Of a stretch of 13,891 bases of DNA, positions 8,047 to 13,712 are shown one piece after another. Within the stretch, counting starts at the first letter, position 1. The number at the start of each line of letters is the position of its first letter. The notes below the pieces were generated by a model. It was not told where the DNA came from and made no database searches. It worked only from the letters and a program-made list of their open reading frames with translations. The DNA is taken from assembly GCA_031270205.1 (NCBI GenBank), contig JAISYA010000237.1, forward strand, positions 1 through 13,891, written 5' to 3'. The position numbers and the translations under genes were made by a program. This DNA is from Treponema sp. GTDB taxonomy: Bacteria; Spirochaetota; Spirochaetia; Treponematales; Breznakiellaceae.

Positions 8047-8989
8047 CGATATACGCGCTATTGACCAGCCAATACCGCCTCAATTAACCGGCCGATATAG
8101 CCTCAATTGACATACCGATATAGCCTCTATCGCTCAATCGACATAGCCTGTATTGCTCTATCGACATAGGCTATGTTGAGGCATCGACATAGCGTATATG
8201 GGGGTATCGACATAGCGTATGTTGCTCTATCGACATAGGCTATGTTGCTCTATCGACATAGCCTGTATTGCTCTATCGACATAGGCTATGTTGAGGCATC
8301 GACATAGCCTATATAGGGGTATCGACATAGGCTATGTTGCTCTATCGACATAGGCTATGTTGAGGCATCGACATAGCGTATATGGGGGTATCGACATAGT
8401 GTATGTTGAGGTATCGATATAGGCTATGTTGAGGCATCGACATAGCCTATGTTGCTCTACCGACATAGCCTATATGGGGGTATCGACATAGTTTATGTTG
8501 AGGCATCGACATAGCCTATGTTGCTCTACCGACATAGCCTGTATTGCTCTACCGACATAGCCTATATTGCTCTATCGATATAGCCTGTATTGCTCAATCG
8601 ACATAGCCTATGTTGAGGCATCGACATAGCGTATATTGCTCAATCGACATAGCCTATGTTGCTCAATCGACATAGCCTGTATTGCTCTACCGACATAGCC
8701 TATATTGCTCTATCGACATAGCCTATGTTGCTCTACCGACATAGCCTGTATTGCTCAATCGACATAGCGTATGTTGCTCTACCGACATAGCCTGTATTGC
8801 CCTATCGACATAGCGTATATGGGGGTATCGACATAGTGTATGTTGAGGTATCGATATAGGCTATGTTGCTCTATCGACATAGCCTGTATTGCTCTATCGA
8901 CATAGCGTATGTTGAGGTATCGATATAGCCTATGTTGAGATGCTGATAGCGCGTATATGGGGGTATCGATAGAACCGCTATTGCTCGAT
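8047..8989. repeat. Array of 41 tandem 23-bp repeats without gaps
   Basis: From 8047 every 23 bp begins a new unit, and 41 x 23 = 943 bp exactly, with no insertion or deletion. Positions 1-8 are CGACATAG in most units (CGATATAG in several). The rest varies within limits: 11, 13 and 15 are T, 17 is G, 22 is A, while 9, 10, 12, 14, 16, 18-21 and 23 take two or three bases each. Units 1-4 and 39-41 are degenerate. The array fills almost all of the 998-bp convergent gap between the DUF4469 and phosphodiesterase genes. Each unit has TAG at positions 6-8 of the plus strand, and 23 is not a multiple of 3, so all plus frames close within three units. Minus frames are cut by the frequent CTA. It therefore looks non-coding. 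There are no spacers, so it is not CRISPR. Confidence 0.97.
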
Positions 8990-9015
8990 GCGGCTGCCGG
9001 GCGCACTGTCCCCGA

Positions 9016-9813
9016 TCATATCCGCCGAATGGAAACAGCCCTGCCGGTGTCCGCGTCAATCCCGGCGACAATGCCCTGAACTACCGCTTCCGCCTCCGGC
9101 GTTTGAGCGGCAGGTTCCAGGCGGTACTGTACCTGCTTGCGCGCCCGGTCCAGGCATATTTGGGGGTCCATGCCGATTACCGCGCCGGTAATGCCGGTCA
9201 TGCCCAAATCGGTGATGTACGCGGCGCCGTTGGGCAGCAGGCGCTCATCGGCGGTTTGTACATGGGTGTGGGTTCCGGCAACCACGCTGGCCCGGCCGTC
9301 AAGGTAATAGGCCAGAGCCTCTTTCTCGCGGGTGGACTCGGCGTGAAAATCAACGAGGATAATGGGGGGGCCGGGAGATTTTTCGCCGCTCTGCCCGTTC
9401 AAAATCGCGTCAAAACAGCGGAAGGGGCAATCAATGGGCGTCATCAATTCGCGGCCCTGCAGGTTCACCGTTATCCAATGCGCCCCCGCTTTTGCAATAC
9501 GGACCTGCCCCCGGCCGGATACGCCTGCGGGATAATTCGCCGGCCGCAGTATCCGTTCTTCGCTGTCCAGAACCGGCCAGAAATCCCGCTTTTCCCAGAT
9601 ATGGTTGCCGGACGTTACTACATCCGCCCCCGCGGCGATGATCCGCCCCAGCGCCGCTTCGGTAAGGCCAAAGCCGGCGGCGGCGTTTTCCCCGTTTACC
9701 ACCGCGAAATCAACGGCGTACTCTTTCAGTATGGACGGCAGGCGGGCTTCCAAAACCTCAAGCCCCGGTTCGCCTACCACATCGCCTATCATAAGCGCCC
9801 GCAGTATTCTCAT
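9016..9813 (-). CDS. ymdB: YmdB-type (TIGR00282) metallophosphoesterase
   Basis: The 265-residue length fits the family (Bacillus subtilis YmdB has about 264). Members are cytoplasmic di-metal phosphodiesterases; YmdB hydrolyses 2',3'- and 3',5'-cyclic nucleotides and affects biofilm and motility choices in Bacillus. Whether that substrate range holds here is inference. Metal ligands are visible in order: D11 (GDVVG), E42 and N43 (VVNGEN), N70 and H71 (GNH), H157 (VDFHAE), H182 and H184 (GTHTHV). The start MRILRALMIGD at 9813 matches the family N-terminus. A longer frame from 9861 adds 16 residues without family support. There is no Shine-Dalgarno sequence; TATATT lies exactly 6 nt before the ATG. 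It is downstream of the HAD phosphatase (77-bp gap) and ends 26 bp from the repeat array. Confidence 0.9.
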   Translation of the reverse strand: MRILRALMIGDVVGEPGLEVLEARLPSILKEYAVDFAVVNGENAAAGFGLTEAALGRIIAAGADVVTSGNHIWEKRDFWPVLDSEERILRPANYPAGVSGRGQVRIAKAGAHWITVNLQGRELMTPIDCPFRCFDAILNGQSGEKSPGPPIILVDFHAESTREKEALAYYLDGRASVVAGTHTHVQTADERLLPNGAAYITDLGMTGITGAVIGMDPQICLDRARKQVQYRLEPAAQTPEAEAVVQGIVAGIDADTGRAVSIRRI

Positions 9814-9819
9814 ATCACG

Positions 9820-9825
9820 AATATA
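9820..9825 (-). promoter_or_regulatory. Candidate leaderless -10 box of the YmdB-type gene
   Basis: TATATT on the minus strand is followed by exactly 6 nt and then the ATG at 9813, so a standard start site would put the first transcribed base on the A of ATG. No convincing -35 box stands 16-18 bp upstream. The start codon also lacks a Shine-Dalgarno sequence. Confidence 0.4.
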
Positions 9826-9865
9826 CCGTATTTGCCGGAAACATACGAGCAGTGTGCCCAAGACT

Positions 9866-9881
9866 GCGGTTTTGGAACCGC
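9866..9881 (-). other. Hairpin between the HAD and phosphodiesterase genes
   Basis: GCGGTT and AACCGC form a perfect 6-bp stem with a CCAA loop on the minus strand, 9 bp after the HAD stop codon. No T-run follows on that strand, so it is a weak terminator candidate at best. It may mark the 3' end of the HAD message. Confidence 0.35.
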
Positions 9882-9890
9882 TTCTCCATA

Positions 9891-10688
9891 CTATACATAC
9901 GTTCGCAGCGCCTGGGCGACGCCGTTCCGCATAACATCGCCGGTAATATGCGCGGCGGCGGCCTTGAGTTCGTCACAGGCGTTGCCCATGGCGATACCGG
10001 TTCCCGCAGCACGGATCATGTCCAAATCGTTGGCGCTGTCACCGATTGCGATACTGTGCTCCCTGCGTATCCCCACCGCCTCAAGCGCCATCAGCATACC
10101 TTTGGATTTGCTTTCCCCCCTGATGATTCCGTCGTGGTGGACCGTCTGGGGGTACAGATGCAAAATATCACCGAACATATCCCGCTCCGCCGCGGCGATA
10201 TCGCCTTCCATGGTTATTTTGCTGATCGCCGTGTCCGGGTATTTGGTGACAAAATCATTTTTATGTTCCAGCGCAAGCGGTTCGCGCGGAAGAAGAAGGG
10301 TGGTAACGCGCCCAACGGCAAAGAGATCGGTTTCGCCCTCAAACAAACACCATTTACCGAGACGCTCATACAGTTCATACATTGCGGATAATAGTTTTAC
10401 GGGTATGAATGTATGATACACGGTTGTAAGTCCCGCCGCGTCCTTCAGCAGTACGTGCGCGCCTCCGGCGGCCACAATGCCGTCCAGCCAGGGGGCGGCG
10501 GTAAACTCCGGGGGAATATTCGCCAGGGATCGGGCGGTCGAGAGAAAAATGAGATGCCCCGCGTTATGCGTCAGTTCAACCGCGGCGGCGTCTTCCGCGC
10601 CGGGCATGGCCTGCCCCTGGGGAATCAGCGTGCCGTCAATGTCAAGAAAAACCGCTTTTCGTGTGTGTCCCGTGTTACTGTTTTGCAT
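9891..10688 (-). CDS. Cof-type HAD-IIB family phosphatase
   Basis: The 265-residue product has all HAD motifs. Motif I is FLDIDGT (nucleophile D16, acid/base D18). Motif II is FLSTARS (48-54). The motif III lysine is probably K196 in ESKSKG. Motif IV is GDSANDLDM (216-224) with D217 and D221. The cap sits between motifs II and III, giving the type IIB (Cof-like) layout. Relatives dephosphorylate sugar phosphates, flavin or pyridoxal phosphates in the cytoplasm; the substrate cannot be told from sequence. ATG 10688 has no Shine-Dalgarno sequence, but TATACT lies exactly 6 nt before it. It is divergent from the SDR-like gene and may be cotranscribed with the downstream YmdB-type gene, although a hairpin and a separate -10 box intervene. 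Confidence 0.92.
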   Translation of the reverse strand: MQNSNTGHTRKAVFLDIDGTLIPQGQAMPGAEDAAAVELTHNAGHLIFLSTARSLANIPPEFTAAPWLDGIVAAGGAHVLLKDAAGLTTVYHTFIPVKLLSAMYELYERLGKWCLFEGETDLFAVGRVTTLLLPREPLALEHKNDFVTKYPDTAISKITMEGDIAAAERDMFGDILHLYPQTVHHDGIIRGESKSKGMLMALEAVGIRREHSIAIGDSANDLDMIRAAGTGIAMGNACDELKAAAAHITGDVMRNGVAQALRTYV

Positions 10689-10694
10689 GATTTG

Positions 10695-10724
10695 AGTATA
10701 CCCATTTGCGGACAGTTGCTACAA
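10695..10724 (-). promoter_or_regulatory. Candidate leaderless promoter of the HAD gene
   Basis: On the minus strand TTGTAG (10719-10724) is followed after 18 bp by TATACT (10695-10700), then 6 nt, then ATG at 10688. The -10 is 5/6 to consensus; the -35 is weak. Its -35 region overlaps that of the plus-strand promoter, so the two genes share one divergent control region. Confidence 0.5.
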
Positions 10725-10744
10725 TGGACGCCGCTGTATACACT
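10716..10744 (+). promoter_or_regulatory. Candidate leaderless promoter of the SDR-like gene
   Basis: TTGCTA (10716-10721, 4/6) and TACACT (10739-10744) are 17 bp apart, and 6 nt separate the -10 from ATG 10751. A competing extended -10 (TGCTACAAT, 10717-10725) would start transcription near 10732 and give a leader of about 19 nt without a Shine-Dalgarno sequence. Confidence 0.4.
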
Positions 10745-10750
10745 GTACCC

Positions 10751-11443
10751 ATGACCAGGGGAATTTTAATCGCCGGAAATGAATCCGCCCTTAGCCGCGC
10801 CATAGAGACCGAAACGGCAAAACGGGTTGAACATTTCTCCGCCGCCCTGATACCGAACCGCCTTTCCGAACCGCCGCGGCCCCAGACGCCGGCAAGCGGC
10901 ATCCGGGCCGGCGCCGTGGAAACAGGGCGAATCCCCCTGGAGTGGAATCCCGGCAGCCCCATTTCCGCCCGGACCCTGGTACTGGCCGCGGAAAACCGGC
11001 AGGAGCGTATTGACGAGGCAATTCTGATCTGCGCCCCTCCCTCGATAAGGCGGAGCGCGGCGGAGCTTCCCCTTCCGTATATCGAGATTCTGGTAAACGA
11101 TCATATCAAAGGCTGGTTCTTTCTGGTAAGGGAACTAACCGCGGTTTTCCGCGCACGGCAGTCGGGAACCCTGGCGCTCGTGTATACCGACATCAATTCC
11201 GGCGGGGAAAAAGACAACGCGGCGGATTTACTTGGCCCTTCATCCCTGGCCTCGTTCCAGGCTTTTACCCGAAGCCTTTTATCCTCGGCTTTCAGCGAGC
11301 CGTACCTTACCATGGGCTTTTCCTGTTCCGACGCCGGAAACGAGGCGGGCTTCGCCTCGTTTGTACTAAAGCTCATGGACGAGGGAAACCGGCGGAACAA
11401 CGGCAAACTCCACAAATACGGCAAACTCAAGCTTTTCAAATGA
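10751..11443 (+). CDS. Degenerate short-chain dehydrogenase/reductase-like protein
   Basis: The 230-residue product reads like an SDR Rossmann protein that has lost catalysis. The N-terminus RGILIAGNESALSRAIETE matches the first strand, turn and helix, but the glycine-rich TGxxxGxG is reduced to one glycine. DEAILICAPP fits the strand before the active-site helix. ILVNDHIKGWFFLVREL (113-129) keeps the N..xG pattern. In the region matching YxxxK (G162 to L166, just before FTRSLL) Tyr is Gly and Lys is Leu. I infer a pseudoenzyme, perhaps a cofactor-binding or scaffold protein; the family link is by eye. ATG 10751 is chosen because SDR homology begins at once and a -10 box lies 6 nt upstream. 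TTG 10706 and ATG 10724 are alternatives. No Shine-Dalgarno sequence is seen. Confidence 0.6.
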   Translation: MTRGILIAGNESALSRAIETETAKRVEHFSAALIPNRLSEPPRPQTPASGIRAGAVETGRIPLEWNPGSPISARTLVLAAENRQERIDEAILICAPPSIRRSAAELPLPYIEILVNDHIKGWFFLVRELTAVFRARQSGTLALVYTDINSGGEKDNAADLLGPSSLASFQAFTRSLLSSAFSEPYLTMGFSCSDAGNEAGFASFVLKLMDEGNRRNNGKLHKYGKLKLFK

Positions 11444-11477
11444 GCCGGAGACAAGCAAACCACGAACGGCGCAGCAG

Positions 11478-11504
11478 GCCGCCGGGCGCGGCAGGGGGAT
11501 TTTT
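11478..11504 (+). terminator. Weak intrinsic terminator candidate after the SDR-like gene
   Basis: GCCGC (11478-11482) and GCGGC (11488-11492) pair around a CGGGC loop, 34 bp after the stop codon. A T5 run (11500-11504) follows after 7 nt, further than ideal. Confidence 0.35.
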
Positions 11505-11527
11505 CTGTTTTACCATGCATTTTTACC

Positions 11528-11566
11528 TTGTATTTTCTTTAAGCTCATTATATTATAATTTTAGTC
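11528..11566 (+). promoter_or_regulatory. rrf2 promoter with an AT-rich dyad over the -10
   Basis: ATTATA-T-TATAAT (11547-11559) is a perfect 13-bp odd-centred dyad whose right half is a consensus -10 (TATAAT 11554-11559). TTGTAT (11528-11533) is the only -35-like hexamer. It stands 20 bp from this -10 or 15 bp from TATATT (11549-11554), so the spacing is poor and activation may be needed. TTTTAGTC (11559-11566) beside it is the reverse of GACTAAAA, similar to half of an IscR-type site. Rrf2 regulators often control their own gene, so this is a candidate operator. Confidence 0.5.
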
Positions 11567-11627
11567 AAAAACAGGCGGCGGCGCTTTCGGGATAATGCCG
11601 CCGTAAACGCCCACAGGAGGATTTTCC

Positions 11628-12053
11628 ATGAGAATTAACACCCGGGGGCGTTACGCGCTCCGCGCATCACTGGCCCTGGCGAGAATCGGACAGGACGGCG
11701 AACTGGTCGCTATTCACAGCCTTTCAGAGGAAGAGCAAATTTCCCCTGTGTTCCTGGAACAAATATTTTTCAAGTTGAAAAGAGCCGGTATTGTACAATC
11801 GGTCCGGGGACCCCACGGGGGCTTTTCCTTTATCCGGCCCCTGGACCAGCTCACCGTGAAGGACATCCTCGACGCCGTTGGGGAGGAGCTTGACGCCGGC
11901 CCCTGCGACAAACACCTTGCGGAATGTGACCGGAGCCCCTGCTGCGCAAGCCACAAGGTATGGGTAAAGACCGCCGAGCTGGTCAAAGAGTACCTCGGCA
12001 GCGTTACCTTAAGCTCGCTGCTGAAAGACGCCGGAGGCCGTACCAAAAAATGA
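11628..12053 (+). CDS. Rrf2-family transcriptional regulator, IscR-like
   Basis: The 141-residue product has the Rrf2 layout: an N-terminal MRINTRGRYALRA start, a winged helix with recognition helix about 39-56 (SPVFLEQIFFKLKRAGIV), a wing at RGPHGGFSF, and a dimerisation helix near the end. Between them lies C93-x6-C100-x4-C105-C106-x2-H109. This corresponds closely to the E. coli IscR [2Fe-2S] ligands Cys92, Cys98, Cys104 and His107, so binding of an iron-sulfur cluster is likely; sensing of iron, oxygen or nitric oxide is inference. No isc, suf or nif genes are adjacent, so I do not call it iscR. AGGAGG 7 nt before the ATG fixes the start. Its stop overlaps the ATG of the next gene (ATGA), indicating an operon. 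Confidence 0.92.
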   Translation: MRINTRGRYALRASLALARIGQDGELVAIHSLSEEEQISPVFLEQIFFKLKRAGIVQSVRGPHGGFSFIRPLDQLTVKDILDAVGEELDAGPCDKHLAECDRSPCCASHKVWVKTAELVKEYLGSVTLSSLLKDAGGRTKK

Positions 12054-13552
12054 AACCCCTCAAAGAAAAAGCCATGCCCTCCTTTATGCGCGAGCGGGAA
12101 GCCTACCGGAAAATAACAACGGCCCTGGCCCGGCGGCGCAAAGGCGCGACCGTAGCGGATATCAGCGCCGCCACCGCCCTGCCGCTTTCCCAGGTGCGCG
12201 AACTCCTCCCCCGCGCCGCCGACGAATTCTCCGGCCGCCTGGAAGTTACCGAATCCGGCGAAATACGCTACTCTTTTCCCCGGGGCTTTGTCAGCCGCTA
12301 CCGGGGTTTTGGCGCGGCCCTGCGCCGCTTTTCCGCCGCTTTCCTGTCCGGCCTGGGCACGTTCTCGGTCCTGGTCTTCAAAGTCTGGATCATGCTCATG
12401 CTCGTCGGCTATTTCGCGCTCTTCATGGCCATTGCCTTCGCGAGCCTCTTCCTTTCCGTGGCGGCAAACTCCCGCAGTTCCGACAACCGCCGGGGCGGGG
12501 GCCTGTACATCGGCCCCGGTATTTTCAACCTTATTTGGCGGCTCTGGTTCTACTCGGAGCTGACCCGCTCCCTGGACCGCCATTACGAGGCCGGCCGCCG
12601 CCCCGCGCGGGAAAACAAGCGTCCGCTGCACCGGGCGATTTTTTCCTTTGTGTTCGGCGAGGAAGACCCGAACAAAGGCTGGGCCGCCGCCGAGAAAAAG
12701 GCGATCATCGCCTACATCCAGGCCCACCGGGGCGTCATCTCCCAGCCCGAGGTAATGGCCCTAACCGGCAGGGACGTCTCCGCCGCCGAGGAGACGATCA
12801 TGGCCTGCTGCGCGGAATTCGGCGGCAGCCCCGAGGCTACTGCCGAGGGCGCGCTCGTTTACCGCTTTGACGAGCTGCTGCTCAGGGCCGATACCGCGGA
12901 CCGCTCGTTCTCCGGTCTTTCCGCCCCGCTCCAGCGCCTTAAAAAGTTCTCGGACAATCCCAAAAACATGAACGTCTGGTTTGGTATTATCAACACGGTG
13001 AACCTCTTTTTCGGCTCCTACTTTCTGTACAACGCCTTCAACACCGGTATAATCGCCACCCCGGAACAATTCAACGCCGCTTCCCGCATCTATGCCGTCG
13101 CCTATCTGCTTTTCGGGTATATTGCCGCCAACCCCCTTCCCCTCATCGGCGTGGGCCTGGGCCTGGTGCCTCTGGTTTTTTCCCTCTTGTTCTGGCTCGT
13201 CCCCGCCCTGCGTTTCCGCCGGGAAAAAAGGGAAAACGAGCATATCAAACTCCGCAACCTGAAGCGCCTGGGCTTCCGCCACATCTGGGAACGCCCCCTG
13301 GAAGTGGAAAGCGGCGCGATAAAAAGCGACGCGCCCGAATGCCGCCCCCGGAACCTGCCCGCCGCCCAGGACCGCGTGATCAAGGAAATGGGCGCGTGGT
13401 CAATCCCCGATGTGGAGATAAACCCGCAGGGCGTTACGCTGTATTCGTTTAAGGAACTGGAGCGCGAAAAACGCTCCCTGGAAAAATACCGCTCCGGCAT
13501 TTCGGGCGAACAGTCCGCGCTGGGCAAGACCGTGTTTGACAGCGAAGCGTAG
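12050..13552 (+). CDS. Membrane protein with three winged-helix-like segments, unknown function
   Basis: The 500-residue product alternates soluble and membrane parts. A first winged-helix-like segment (about 18-75) is followed by a long hydrophobic stretch (103-139, one or two helices) and a weaker one (155-168). A second winged-helix-like segment (214-273) precedes helices at about 308-330 and 346-390, and a third, shorter one (437-467) is near the C-terminus. Each segment ends in a similar strand: GEIRYSF, GALVYRF, GVTLYSF, with a following helix. They look like internal copies. I know no named family. ATG 12050 overlaps the rrf2 stop (ATGA), so translation is probably coupled; in-frame upstream codons lie inside rrf2. 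Frequent basic residues next to the membrane helices suggest all soluble parts are cytoplasmic. It is a plausible target or partner of the Rrf2 regulator. Confidence 0.75.
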   Translation: MKPLKEKAMPSFMREREAYRKITTALARRRKGATVADISAATALPLSQVRELLPRAADEFSGRLEVTESGEIRYSFPRGFVSRYRGFGAALRRFSAAFLSGLGTFSVLVFKVWIMLMLVGYFALFMAIAFASLFLSVAANSRSSDNRRGGGLYIGPGIFNLIWRLWFYSELTRSLDRHYEAGRRPARENKRPLHRAIFSFVFGEEDPNKGWAAAEKKAIIAYIQAHRGVISQPEVMALTGRDVSAAEETIMACCAEFGGSPEATAEGALVYRFDELLLRADTADRSFSGLSAPLQRLKKFSDNPKNMNVWFGIINTVNLFFGSYFLYNAFNTGIIATPEQFNAASRIYAVAYLLFGYIAANPLPLIGVGLGLVPLVFSLLFWLVPALRFRREKRENEHIKLRNLKRLGFRHIWERPLEVESGAIKSDAPECRPRNLPAAQDRVIKEMGAWSIPDVEINPQGVTLYSFKELEREKRSLEKYRSGISGEQSALGKTVFDSEA

Positions 13553-13561
13553 CGGCGGAAC

Positions 13562-13663
13562 AAAGAGCAGGGAGCGAAGGAAGAATGATGAATGAAGAGC
13601 GAAGAATGATGAGCGATGAGCAGAGAGCAGTGAGCAAAGAATGAAGAATGAAGAATGAAGATT
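13562..13663. repeat. Degenerate heptanucleotide repeat tract
   Basis: The purine-rich tract parses into 7-bp words of form [GA][AGT][ATG]GA[AG][TC]. AAAGAGC and AGGGAGC (13562-13575) are followed by a 4-nt slip, then twelve consecutive heptads from 13580 to 13656 and a last variant, GAAGATT (13657-13663). The commonest word is GAAGAAT. It begins 10 bp after the membrane-protein stop codon. Such heptad tracts are known from several bacterial genomes; no function is assigned. Confidence 0.85.
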
Positions 13664-13686
13664 CGCTCTTTGCTCATTGCGCTCTG
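13621..13686. repeat. Imperfect 20-bp inverted repeat
   Basis: 13621-13640 and the reverse complement of 13667-13686 agree at 18 of 20 positions, around a 26-nt loop of GAATGAA-type heptads. The right arm is the heptad repeat in reverse orientation. A transcript of either strand could form a long hairpin. No T-run follows on the plus strand, so an intrinsic terminator is doubtful. Confidence 0.75.
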
Positions 13687-13696
13687 CCCCACCCGT

Positions 13697-13710
13697 GCGC
13701 CTCACGGCGC
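13697..13710 (-). terminator. GNRA-capped hairpin after the minus-strand end gene
   Basis: GCGCC and GGCGC form a perfect 5-bp stem with a GTGA tetraloop on the minus strand, 2 nt after the stop codon of the partial gene. There is no T-run, so it may be a 3'-end stabiliser or a factor-dependent terminator rather than an intrinsic one. Confidence 0.35.
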
Positions 13711-13712
13711 TG

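Noticed and set aside
8047..8989. CRISPR array
   Set aside because: Units are contiguous 23-mers without unique spacers, and no cas gene is present.
8779..9071. Minus-strand frames in the repeat array (8779-9006 and 8871-9071) encoding a 23-residue repeat
   Set aside because: Three 23-bp units make 69 bp, so any open stretch looks like a 23-residue repeat. The frames cover only the last few units, are closed elsewhere by CTA, and run into the phosphodiesterase gene.
11714..12727. 337-codon minus-strand frame opposite rrf2 and the membrane protein
   Set aside because: Antisense shadow; the two plus-strand genes have a strong ribosome-binding site and a coupled overlap.
13102..13692. Minus-strand frames rich in HSSF repeats
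   Set aside because: The repeats are the translated heptad tract, and the rest is antisense to the membrane-protein gene.
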